DNA from: JAFGSZ01 sp964492185
Lineage (GTDB): Bacteria > Bacteroidota > Bacteroidia > Bacteroidales > UBA10428
Assembly: GCA_964492185.1 (NCBI GenBank)
Contig: CAZBJH010000001.1
Coordinates: forward strand, 12,905 to 76,904
DNA: 64,000 bases
Direction: 5' to 3'
Of this stretch, positions 26,688 through 34,723 are shown piece by piece. A model generated the notes under the pieces. The model did no database searches. It saw nothing but the letters and a program-made list of their open reading frames with translations, and had not been told where the DNA came from. Position 1 is the stretch's first letter. Every line of letters starts with the position of its first letter. The position numbers and the translations under genes are program-made.

Positions 26688-27632
26688 TTATTTCATGTCT
26701 TTCAGATACTTGAATAATTCACTATCGGTTGACAGGATAACATATGTTTCTTTGTCAAAGGTCTTTTCAAATGTCTCCATGGACTTCATAAATGCATATA
26801 GTTCCTTTGATGCGGCGGACCGGTTATAAGCAGCTGAATATATGGCGGCTGCCCTACCGTCTGCTTTTCCTTTGATCTCCTCTGCTTCTTTGAAAGCTCC
26901 TGATTGTATGCTTTGCAGTTCCCTTTCCTTTTCACCGTTGATCCTGGATGCTTCCCCCTGACCTTCGGAACGGAACTTGTCGGCTATCCTGTAGCGTTCA
27001 CTTTTCATACGTTCATAAACCTGCGTGCGCACTTCTTCAACATAGTTGATACGCTTAATACGAAAATCAAGAATTTCAATACCCAGATCCTTAGCTTGTG
27101 CATTTGCAGTCTCCTGGATCATATTCTGGATTTTTTCCCGGCCGACCTTAATATTAGACAGTGAATCACCTATCATTTCACTGATCTCTCCTGATGATAT
27201 TGGTGTACGGTTGCTTGTTCTTACAGCTTCCTCAATATTATGATTGGCAATAAAATCACGTGTTTCCCCGTCAAGAATATCATCTATCCTTGAATGGGCA
27301 AACCTTTCATTTGTTAATCTGATATAAAACTGTAAGGGGTTAGTTATCTGCCACCGTGCATAGGTATCGATATAAATAAATTTCTTATCTCTTGTAGGTA
27401 TCTGGTTAGGATCACCATCCCATTCCAGGTAACGCTTCTCAAAATAGTTGGTTTTTTGTATAAAAGGAGTTTTAAAATTCAACCCGGGGGTTGTTATTGC
27501 ATCTCCTACAGGTTTTCCGAACTGGGTAATTACAACCTGTTCGGTTTCTTTCACTACATAAATACTCTGGAAAAGAACGATCAAAGCCAGAATAATGATA
27601 ACAATAGTGTATGTAATTTTTTTTGTGTTCAT
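26688..27632 (-). CDS. hflC: HflC, SPFH-domain membrane protease regulator
   Basis: HflC and HflK form a large SPFH-domain cage around the FtsH protease. The 314-residue protein has one N-terminal membrane helix (ITYTIVIIILALIVLFQSIYVV) then the SPFH domain (EQVVITQFGKPVGDAITTPGLNFKTPFIQKTNYFEKRYLEWDG) and a charged helical tail rich in Glu/Ala (SRINGEKERELQSIQSGAFKEAEEIKGKADGRAAAIYSAAY). It starts two bases after the hflK stop, so the two genes form one operon. Confidence 0.95.
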   Translation of the reverse strand: MNTKKITYTIVIIILALIVLFQSIYVVKETEQVVITQFGKPVGDAITTPGLNFKTPFIQKTNYFEKRYLEWDGDPNQIPTRDKKFIYIDTYARWQITNPLQFYIRLTNERFAHSRIDDILDGETRDFIANHNIEEAVRTSNRTPISSGEISEMIGDSLSNIKVGREKIQNMIQETANAQAKDLGIEILDFRIKRINYVEEVRTQVYERMKSERYRIADKFRSEGQGEASRINGEKERELQSIQSGAFKEAEEIKGKADGRAAAIYSAAYNRSAASKELYAFMKSMETFEKTFDKETYVILSTDSELFKYLKDMK

Positions 27633-27634
27633 AT

Positions 27635-28630
27635 CTAATCTGTTGTATTGTTTGATTTAACATCTTTTAATTGCATCTGCAACAGTGGCAACACGTTGTT
27701 ACCTTCCTGATCCGTAATGATCTTATTACCAAGTTTAGGAATTACACTTTGCATGGTTTCAAGGTATATCCTTCTTTTTGTCACCTCGGGAGCCTTGATG
27801 TATTCAATGTAAAGTGCATTGAACCGGGCTACATTACCCTGCGCGTTATTTACGCGGGCAGTAGCATAACCTTCTGCTTTCTGAATGGTCTCCTCTGCTT
27901 CACCCCGGGCCCGGGGAATAACTTTATTATATTCCGATTTTGCCTGATTGATCAGGGTTTCCTTTTCCTGTTGGGCTTCATTAACAGCGTTAAATGCATT
28001 CTTTACCGGATCCGGAGGATTGACATCCTGCAAAACAACCTGCTCAATTTTTAGGCCCAGGGAATATTCCCTGCATAATTCCTGTACAAGTTCTTCCATT
28101 TTACCGGCTATCTCTGTCCGGCCAACGGTGAGCACCTCGTTGACAGTACGGTCACCTACTATCTGACGCATTGCAGATTCAGAGATATCCCTTAGTGTAT
28201 TTTCCGGATTTCGTACCTTAAACAAAAAATTATAAGGATTATCGACCCTGTATTGTATGACCCATTCCACATCAGCCAGGTTAAGGTCACCGGTCAGCAT
28301 AAGGGATTCATTCCCTGTTCCGGATTTTGTGTATTGCGACTGAATTCCCGGTCGTGTTGTACGGAAACCAAATTCAAGCTTTTGTTGCCTTTCAACAGGA
28401 ACTTTTTGCACCTGTTCCATAAAAGGCACTTTAGCGTTTAACCCGGGTTCAACCTGCCTGACAAATTTACCGAAGCGGGTGATAACCCCAACTTCTTCGG
28501 GTCCGACAGTGAACAGACTTCCCAATCCCAGGATCAAAAGGATCACAATAATAATTACCAGTCTTTTGTGTTTTATCAATGTCCTGACAAAAGGTGGTAT
28601 ATCCAGATTATCAAATTGATTATTAGTCAT
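27635..28630 (-). CDS. hflK: HflK, SPFH-domain membrane protease regulator
   Basis: The 331-residue protein has a cytoplasmic start, a membrane helix (LVIIIVILLILGLGSLFTV, about 29-48), and the HflK form of the SPFH domain (GPEEVGVITRFGKFVRQVEPGLNAKVPF, LTGDLNLADVEWVIQYRVDNPYNFLFKV, ILQDVNPPDPVKNAFNAVNEAQQEKETLINQA). The C-terminal part (YLETMQSVIPKLGNKIITD) is typical of HflK. It lies first in the hflKC operon and diverges from the FemAB-type gene. Confidence 0.95.
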   Translation of the reverse strand: MTNNQFDNLDIPPFVRTLIKHKRLVIIIVILLILGLGSLFTVGPEEVGVITRFGKFVRQVEPGLNAKVPFMEQVQKVPVERQQKLEFGFRTTRPGIQSQYTKSGTGNESLMLTGDLNLADVEWVIQYRVDNPYNFLFKVRNPENTLRDISESAMRQIVGDRTVNEVLTVGRTEIAGKMEELVQELCREYSLGLKIEQVVLQDVNPPDPVKNAFNAVNEAQQEKETLINQAKSEYNKVIPRARGEAEETIQKAEGYATARVNNAQGNVARFNALYIEYIKAPEVTKRRIYLETMQSVIPKLGNKIITDQEGNNVLPLLQMQLKDVKSNNTTD

Positions 28631-28779
28631 GTATTATAAATTTTAAAGATTTAAATGCAAATATAACCAAAATGCATAAGGCATTCCAGTTAAAAGTATA
28701 TTCTTTTAGAAAATTTTAATTACCGCCTGCATTTTATAATTTTGCATTCCTAATAGCCAATTTCAAAATTCAAAGGAAT

Positions 28780-29907
28780 ATGATGGTTGAACTGGAACCA
28801 AAATCAACAGAGGAAATAAGACCGGGGTCTGTAATTCAGCAATCTTCTTTTTGGGCGGAAGTAAAATCCAGACAGGGTTTGAAAACCAGGGCCTTTGAAA
28901 TTGAAACAAATGAATTTCCGGATAATATTCAGGAAAATAATAAAAAAAGTGGTTTGTTAAAAGACGATATGCTGATCATATTGAGATCCATAGGTCCGGG
29001 AGTCTTTATGGCATACATTCCTTATGGCCCGGAATTGTTGCCTGATCCTCATAACCGTGGATTATGGCTGGAGGAAATAGGAGAAAATTTGCGCTTGTTT
29101 TTATCTGAGAATTGTTTATTTATAAGATTTGATCTTTCCTGGGAATCTCCCTGGGCAAATGAAGAAGACTGTTTTGTAAATAACGGGACATGGATTGATC
29201 CGCCTGAACCGGGGATACAGGAAATCAGGATGAATTTCAATACAATAAACCGGCAATTAAGAAAGGCGCCAACTGACGTGTTACCTTCAAATACTGTACT
29301 GCTTGACCTTAAAAAGGAAAACCATGAACTCATAAATGACATGAGACCTAAAACACGCTATAATGTAAGGTTATCAGGTCGGAAAGGAATAAAGGTTAGG
29401 ACAGGAAATATTGATGATATTCAGCTTTGGTATGACCTGTATTGCAAAACTGCCGCAAGAAATAGTATTAATTGTCATGACTTTCATTATTTTAAGTCGA
29501 TCTTTCAATCCAGGCAAAATCATACATATCAGGATACTACTGTCCACTTACTCATTGCCGGGTTAAACGGAGAACCGCTTGCAGGAATGTTTTTATCAAT
29601 ATCTGGTAATCGCGCAACATACTTATACGGTGCTTCATCCTCTGAAAAAAGGAATACAATGCCTACATATGCATTACAATGGGAAGCTATTCAAATAGCA
29701 AAAAAAGCAGGTTGCAGAGAATACGATTTGTTTGGAATTTCCCAACGTCCTGATCCTTCACATCCTATGTACGGGCTGTATCGTTTTAAGACAGGCTTTG
29801 GGGGTAGGATGTTTCATCGGCAGGGTTGCTGGGATTATGTATTGGATGAAACCCGGTATGAATGTTTTCGGGCTGCCGAGTTAACTATGCAGGGGTATCA
29901 TATATAA
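28780..29907 (+). CDS. FemAB-type aminoacyltransferase (lipid II bridge / GNAT-fold)
   Basis: FemA/B/X enzymes transfer amino acids from tRNA to peptidoglycan precursors; related ones in Gram-negatives act on other substrates. The 375-residue protein has the two GNAT-like subdomains: QSSFWAEVKSRQGLKTRAF and YIPYGPELLPD...LRLFLSENCLFIRFDLSW in the first; DMRPKTRYNVRLSGRKGIKVR, FYKTAA-type IQLWYDLYCKTAARNSI and AGMFLSISGNRATYLYGASSSEKRNTMPTYALQWEAIQIAKKAGCREYDLFGI in the second. It has no coiled-coil arm. The substrate is undetermined. A terminator follows immediately. Confidence 0.85.
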   Translation: MMVELEPKSTEEIRPGSVIQQSSFWAEVKSRQGLKTRAFEIETNEFPDNIQENNKKSGLLKDDMLIILRSIGPGVFMAYIPYGPELLPDPHNRGLWLEEIGENLRLFLSENCLFIRFDLSWESPWANEEDCFVNNGTWIDPPEPGIQEIRMNFNTINRQLRKAPTDVLPSNTVLLDLKKENHELINDMRPKTRYNVRLSGRKGIKVRTGNIDDIQLWYDLYCKTAARNSINCHDFHYFKSIFQSRQNHTYQDTTVHLLIAGLNGEPLAGMFLSISGNRATYLYGASSSEKRNTMPTYALQWEAIQIAKKAGCREYDLFGISQRPDPSHPMYGLYRFKTGFGGRMFHRQGCWDYVLDETRYECFRAAELTMQGYHI

Positions 29908-29938
29908 AAAAAAGGAGTGGTTTCCACTCCTTTTTATT
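29905..29938. terminator. Bidirectional terminator between FemAB-type and peroxiredoxin genes
   Basis: GGAGTGG and CCACTCC pair across TTT, flanked by a run of As on one side and TTTTTATTTT on the other. It serves both converging genes. Confidence 0.85.
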
Positions 29939-29941
29939 TTC

Positions 29942-30603
29942 CTACCCTATATCTTTTTTAGCAAGATAAAAATCGGACATTTCCAAATCTTTGTCATTGA
30001 TGCGTTGTTCCATTTCTTCCAGCATTTTGGGAGGAGGAACGATCACTTTTTCTCCTTTTTTCCAGTCCAGCGGAAGTGCAACCTTATATTTATCGGAAGT
30101 TTGTAATGCCAGTAAAGCCTTAAGAATCTCATCCATATCACGTCCTACATTCAGGGGGTGGTAATACATGACGAGACGTACTTTTTTACCAGGGTCAATA
30201 AAAAAAACAGCTCTAACGGCAGCAGTCTCATTTTCATTAGGTTGTAACATACCGTATAACTTTGATACTTTCATATCAATATCGGCAATAATGGGAAAAT
30301 CAAAATATACTCCCGTGTTTTTCTTTACATTATCAACCCAGGCTAAATGAGAATGAATGCTGTCAATACTCAATCCCAATAATTCGGTATTTAAGGCATC
30401 AAATTCCTTTTTGTGTTTAGCAAATCCACTCATCTCCGTGGTACATACAGGGGTAAAATCGGCCGGATGGGAAAATAGTATCACCCATTTGTCTTTTGCA
30501 TAATCGTGGAATCTGATCCTGCCTTTTGTAGTGATTGCCTCAAAATCCGGAGCTATATCACCAATACGCGGAATAGTTGTGTTATAGTTTTTTCCTCTTC
30601 CAT
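29942..30603 (-). CDS. 1-Cys peroxiredoxin (Prx6 type), with apparent frameshift near its start
   Basis: Peroxiredoxins reduce peroxides through a peroxidatic cysteine, here in HPADFTPVCTTEMSGF; the Prx6 tail (PLDWKKGEKVIVPPP) is present. The in-frame open stretch continues to an ATG at 30739, but everything upstream of base 30604 is encoded by a hairpin repeat (NEQFSDKRNAANGTLWTDTN also appears in another copy). An ATG at 30603, right after the repeat, starts one frame off: with one extra A in the A6 run at 30586-30591 it reads MEEEKNYNTTIPRIGDIAPDFEA, the expected family start, giving 220 residues. So the assembly probably lacks one A, or the gene is truly frameshifted or now uses the repeat's ATG. 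Confidence 0.85.
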
Positions 30604-30605
30604 AA

Positions 30606-30774
30606 TTAGTGTCTGTCCATAAAGTCCCATTTGCCGCGTTACGCTTGTCCGAAAATTGCTCATTTACGATAAGTAAACTCCGCGTTTTCGGACCGCGCGA
30701 GCCTTGCAAATGAAACTTTATGAACAGACACATGTCCAATTAAACATTTTGACGACTATATTGACAGGCACTAA
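30606..30774 (-). repeat. MITE-like repeat, subtype A
   Basis: The copy starts TTAGTGTCTGTCCATAAAG and ends TTGACAGGCACTAA. TGTCTGTCCATAAAG pairs with CTTTATGAACAGACA and the inner GTCCGAAAA with TTTTCGGAC. It lies two bases from the ATG of the peroxiredoxin gene, so its transcript would form the 5' leader of that gene. Both flanks are AATTAA-like, which hints at an AT-rich insertion target. Confidence 0.88.
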
Positions 30775-30871
30775 TTAATAATAGTTTTTAAATTATAAAT
30801 TAATGTTGTTATTGTTATTATACCTTACTATGCATAAAAACGATTAACAAATCAAATTGGAATGTGTTCAC

Positions 30872-30905
30872 AAAAAAAAGCCCCGCGATTTCGCGGGGCT
30901 TTAAG
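30872..30905 (-). terminator. Terminator of the cold-shock gene
   Basis: AGCCCCGCGA and TCGCGGGGCT form a perfect GC-rich stem with a three-base loop; eight Ts follow on the minus strand. It is about 30 bases past the cold-shock stop codon. Confidence 0.92.
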
Positions 30906-30934
30906 ATTAAACTTGCATTCTGTTAAGCACTAAA

Positions 30935-31126
30935 CTATATTAGTTTAACATTGACCGCATTTAATCCTTTTCTGCCTTCCTGAAGCTCAAAAGTGACATC
31001 GTCATCTTCCCTGATCTCATCAATAAGCCCTGATACATGGACGAAGTACTCATTTTCAGATGCTGCGTCTTTAATAAATCCGTATCCTTTGGAATCATTA
31101 AAGAATTTAACTTTACCTTCTTTCAT
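30935..31126 (-). CDS. Cold-shock domain protein (CspA family)
   Basis: The 63-residue protein MKEGKVKFFNDSKGYGFIKDA...EYFVHVSGLIDEIREDDDVTFELQEGRKGLNAVNVKLI is a single cold-shock OB fold that binds single-stranded RNA and DNA. RNP1 is KGYGFI (about 13-18); RNP2 reads YFVHVSGL instead of the usual VFVHFSAI. It is a monocistronic gene with a long, AT-rich leader shared with the divergent plsC gene, and a strong terminator. Confidence 0.95.
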   Translation of the reverse strand: MKEGKVKFFNDSKGYGFIKDAASENEYFVHVSGLIDEIREDDDVTFELQEGRKGLNAVNVKLI

Positions 31127-31294
31127 AAAAATTATTATTTAAATATTAATGATGCAAATGTAAACGAAAAAGTAATTACATGCACATTTTTTTGACAATT
31201 TTGATGAAAGCAAATAAATTTTTAAAAATAGCTGAATAATTTTTAATTTTAGCAGTAAACATTACTTTCAGGATTAATACTCAAACCAGCCGGA

Positions 31295-32020
31295 ATGAGA
31301 AAAGTATTACGACTTTTGTATCAGCCTTATAAGTGGTTGATATTCATACCTTTTTTTGTAATGAATACACTTGCATTCGGGGTGGTAGCCGTTATTTTTT
31401 CTATTATTTTCAATCAGCGAACAGGCAGTTATTTTGGCGGAGTGTTATGGTCTCGTTTAAATTCATTGTTTACTCCCATGTTTGTAACCGTTACAGGAAA
31501 ACAGAATATTAAAAAGGATACTTCCTACATTATTATTCCAAATCATCAGAGTTATTATGATATATTTGTTGTATACGGCTGGTTAGGAATGGATATTAAA
31601 TGGATCATGAAGAAGGAATTAAAAAAGATCCCGGGTATTGGTTTTGGAAGTCAAAAAGTAGGACATATTTTTTTAGACAGGTCCAATAGCCGCGTTGCCG
31701 TGGAAAGTCTCAATGAAGCTAAGAGAAAACTGGTTAAAGGTATATCTGTTGTTATTTTTCCCGAAGGTACACGAAGTCAGACCGGAGAATTGGGAACCTT
31801 TAAGCGCGGAGCTTTTAAACTTGCACATGAACTGGAGTTACCCATATTGCCAATAACTATTAAGGGTACAAAAAACATACTTCCTGCTGATTCAATTGAT
31901 CTTCTACCCGGGAAAGTACAACTTATCATTCATAAACCTATTGAATTTGAGGATTATAAGAATGACGATATAAATCAGATAATGAACAGGGTAAGAGAAG
32001 TGATCTTAAGCGGCCTTTAA
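31295..32020 (+). CDS. plsC: 1-acyl-sn-glycerol-3-phosphate acyltransferase
   Basis: PlsC adds the second acyl chain to make phosphatidic acid. The 241-residue protein has an N-terminal hydrophobic segment (YKWLIFIPFFVMNTLAFGVVAVIFSIIF) and the acyltransferase motifs NHQSYYD (about 83-89, HxxxxD), FLDRSNS and FPEGTRSQTGELGTFKRGAF (about 152). The SIDLLPGKVQLIIHKPIEF ending is family-like. It diverges from the cold-shock gene. Confidence 0.92.
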   Translation: MRKVLRLLYQPYKWLIFIPFFVMNTLAFGVVAVIFSIIFNQRTGSYFGGVLWSRLNSLFTPMFVTVTGKQNIKKDTSYIIIPNHQSYYDIFVVYGWLGMDIKWIMKKELKKIPGIGFGSQKVGHIFLDRSNSRVAVESLNEAKRKLVKGISVVIFPEGTRSQTGELGTFKRGAFKLAHELELPILPITIKGTKNILPADSIDLLPGKVQLIIHKPIEFEDYKNDDINQIMNRVREVILSGL

Positions 32021-32028
32021 ATCAGGAT

Positions 32029-33427
32029 CTATCTGGCTAATTCTTTGATGATCTTTTTCCTTTCCTTTTCCCGGAGTTCTATGATTTTTTCATTGTAATC
32101 CCGGATTTTTTTGCTCGCCTTTTCCTGTATCTTCAACTGTCTGGCAAGTTCTTTATCTTGTTTTTTAAGCGTTTTATCGTTCTGTTTGCTGATTTTAGCG
32201 GATTGATAATTGGCTGTATTATCTCTTTGTTTTTGTTGAAGTTCAAGGATTTTTTTATTATAACGGGAAATTTTTTCACTTTCTTTTGTATATTTTTCCA
32301 TCCGTTTCTCGATTTCCTTTTGCATATTAATTAATACCTGTTCGTTATGTTTTTTTGTTTTTCCGCTTAAACGCTCCATTTCTTCTCTTAACCTTTCACG
32401 CTCCTTTTCCTGTTCTTCGAGTATCTTACGGTTGACCTCGGTAATGTTTGTCTCCAGCTCTTCAAGGGCCTTTTNNNNNNNNNNNNNNNNNNNNNNNNNN
32501 NNNNNNNNNNNNNNNNNNNNNNNNNNNNNNNNNNNNNNNNNNNNNNNNNNNNNNNNNNNNNNNNNNNNNNNNNNCTTCAAGTATCTTACGGTTGACCTCG
32601 GTAATGTTTGTCTCCAGCTCTTCAAGGGCCTTTTCCCTTTCAGCAGCCTGCCCGCGCAGAACCTGTTCATTGTACTTCTGTATCTCCAGGCTTTCCTTAT
32701 CACTTTGCTCCTGCCACTGCTGCCTTTCCTTCTCCCGCGAACGAAGTACCTGCTCATTATAGTTACGGGTTTCTTCGCTGAGCTTGCGGTGACGCTCCAT
32801 CAGTCTCTCCCGCTCCTTTTCCCGTTCTTCAAGTATCTTACGGTTGACCTCGGTAATGTTTGTCTCCAGCTCTTCAAGGGCTTTCTGACGAGCCAATTGT
32901 TGCTCTTTTATTTTTTGTGTGTTATAATCGGTGATTCTTTTATTTTCCTTCTCAATTTCTTTTAATAATTTTTTTCGCTTCTTTTCAAGATCTTTCAATA
33001 ATTTATTATTCTCTTTTCTTATTTCCTCACTTGACTTCTCTTTTTCACTGTCCTTTTCTTCCTGGTCTGCTGTCAGCTTTTGATTTTGTCTTTCAATCTT
33101 CTTGTTTTGTTTTTCATTTTCGGCGAGCCGTCGTTTTTCTGCCTTTTGTTTCCCTCGTTCTGTTTTTTTATTTTCCCTTGCAATTTTTCTTCGTATTATT
33201 TCAGCTTCACGAGCCTGTTTTCTTTCTTCTCTCCTGACTTGCCTTATTTCCTTATTATTTGCCCTCTTTGCGGATATCTTTGTTAATTTTGTCTTGATCC
33301 TAACCTTAAGCGGTACTTTTGGTTTATCAATACTGTAACTGGTAGAGCTTCGCTGAGCAAGAACCACTGTACCTTCATGCTGAATAGTTAAGAAAAAAAT
33401 GATCAGAATAAACGTAAGATATCTCAT
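32029..33427 (-). CDS. Secreted coiled-coil protein with 84-residue repeats, interrupted by an assembly gap
   Basis: One gene is read in two parts: the start (33427 to about 32575) and the end (about 32474 to 32029), split by 100 Ns at 32475-32574. The start has a signal peptide (YLTFILIIFFLTIQHEGTVVLAQ). The rest is almost all Lys/Glu/Arg heptads. A 252-base repeat is visible: ALEELETNITEVNRKIL recurs at 32827, 32575 and before the gap, and the identical DNA at both gap edges explains why assembly failed. The true length is unknown and the two frames cannot be joined across the gap. It converges on plsC with 8 bases between. Function is unknown; a long periplasmic rod is likely. Confidence 0.75.
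32475..32574. other. Scaffold gap (100 Ns)
   Basis: Exactly 100 unknown bases. The 60 bases before and after the gap are nearly the same repeat sequence, so the real missing stretch is probably one or more 252-base repeat units. Confidence 0.98.
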
Positions 33428-33473
33428 AGTAAATGATTTTTACGTATGAATAGTATTTTTGTTTATGGAAATG

Positions 33474-33505
33474 TTGGGTAGATTCGATAATACTGAATAT
33501 TTTTG
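33474..33505 (+). promoter_or_regulatory. Bacteroidota-type promoter for the prephenate dehydrogenase gene
   Basis: TTG at 33474-33476 and TATTTTTG at 33498-33505 are 21 bases apart, matching the -33/-7 consensus spacing, 39 bases upstream of the ATG. Confidence 0.55.
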
Positions 33506-33544
33506 CGGTTTTAATTTACACTACCCGAAAAAGTTAAAACATTA

Positions 33545-34315
33545 ATGGATAAAAAAGTTGTTTCGGTATACGGATACGGCCGTTTTGGTAAATTCTGGGC
33601 AAATATACTTGCAAAGGATCATGATGTTAAGGTGTATTCCCGGAGGGGATTAACACCTGATGAGGTCTCAGGGAATATTAAGATCACTGATGAATTTGAT
33701 ATATATAATTGTGATGCGCTTTTCTTTTGTGTTGCTATATCTGCATTTGAGGAATTACTGAATAATTCAAGAGATAATTTTAAACCGGATACTTTATATT
33801 TCGATACTTGTTCGGTTAAAGTATACCCTGCCTGCTGGATGGTGGATAATCTGCCCGATAATTCGGAGATCATTGCAACACATCCGATGTTTGGACCTGA
33901 TTCATTCCATTATTCCAAAGACCCCCTGCCAATCGTAATGTCCAACGTCCGCGCGGCAGAAGAAACATTCAGTGAATGGGTAAGCTATTTCAATGAAAAA
34001 TTTATGCGTGTTGAGATTATGACACCGGAAAAGCATGATGAAATGGTTGCATACTCACAGGGAATAACTCATTATATCGGACGTGTGCTGGCGGACCTTA
34101 ATCTGGAACCGACAAAGATAAATACACTGGGTTACATTAAGATACTGGAAATTATCCAACAAACCTGCAATGATAGCTGGCAGTTATTTACAGACCTGCA
34201 GCGATATAATCCTTATACAAAAAAGATGAGGGAAGATCTTCATGCCTCAATTGAAAGAATATACACCTATTTAGAGGTAAACGGGCTCAGTAACGACAAC
34301 AAGAAGAAGCATTAG
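33545..34315 (+). CDS. tyrA: Prephenate dehydrogenase
   Basis: This enzyme oxidises and decarboxylates prephenate (or arogenate) on the way to tyrosine. The 256-residue protein has the Rossmann start VSVYGYGRFGKFWANILA (GxGxxG, about 6-20), the strand LFFCVAISAFEELL, FDTCSVKV, THPMFGPDSFHYSKD (substrate-site region near 117) and the helical C-terminal domain containing SQGITHYIGRVL. There is no chorismate mutase or ACT domain, so it is the single-domain form. It stands alone, not in an aromatic operon. Confidence 0.85.
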   Translation: MDKKVVSVYGYGRFGKFWANILAKDHDVKVYSRRGLTPDEVSGNIKITDEFDIYNCDALFFCVAISAFEELLNNSRDNFKPDTLYFDTCSVKVYPACWMVDNLPDNSEIIATHPMFGPDSFHYSKDPLPIVMSNVRAAEETFSEWVSYFNEKFMRVEIMTPEKHDEMVAYSQGITHYIGRVLADLNLEPTKINTLGYIKILEIIQQTCNDSWQLFTDLQRYNPYTKKMREDLHASIERIYTYLEVNGLSNDNKKKH

Positions 34316-34404
34316 AAATTCATTTCAAAACGGTTATTTGATAGGCAAAAACCTTGCACATTCACATAAATGTAATAACCGTATCATGCTGATTATAAGT
34401 TTAT

Positions 34405-34550
34405 TTAGTGTCTGTCCATAATGTCCGATATCCGCGTTGCTGCTCACATTTTAAATCCTCAAATACTTTAGTATACCGCGGTTTAAAATGCTCACGCGCC
34501 TTGATCTCGAACATTCTGAACAAACACTATGAGTTTATTGACAAACTCTA
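34405..34550 (-). repeat. MITE-like repeat, subtype B
   Basis: It starts TTAGTGTCTGTCCATAATG and ends TTGACAAACTCTA, sharing outer ends with subtype A but with a different core (CGATATCCGCGTTGC, ATTTTAAATCC, GGTTTAAAATGC). CATTTTAAA and TTTAAAATG pair, so the core forms a hairpin. A subtype A copy of opposite direction follows 5 bases later. The 403-base gap between the dehydrogenase and the peptidase is essentially these two elements. Confidence 0.85.
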
Positions 34551-34555
34551 TATAT

Positions 34556-34723
34556 AGTCTGTCAATAAAGTCGACAAAATGTCTTTTTGGCCATGTGTCT
34601 GTTCAGAAAGTTCCATTTGCAAGGTTCGCGCGGTCCGAAAACGCGGAGTTTACTATAGTCGTAAATGAGCAATTTTCGGATAAGCGTAACGCGGCAAATG
34701 GGACTTTATGGACAGACACTAAT
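34556..34723 (+). repeat. MITE-like repeat, subtype A, providing the stop codon of the adjacent gene
   Basis: It starts TAGTCTGTCAATAAAG and ends GGACAGACACTAA. The peptidase gene on the minus strand ends in a TAG read from the last bases of this element (34719-34721), so the insertion fixed that gene's 3' end. The sequence encodes VNEQFSDKRNAANGTLWTDTN, the same peptide seen upstream of the peroxiredoxin. Confidence 0.88.

Noticed and set aside
30604..30739. In-frame 45-codon leader of the peroxiredoxin
   Set aside because: Encoded by the repeat; the better start is the ATG at 30603 with an added base. Kept as a finding but not used as the start.
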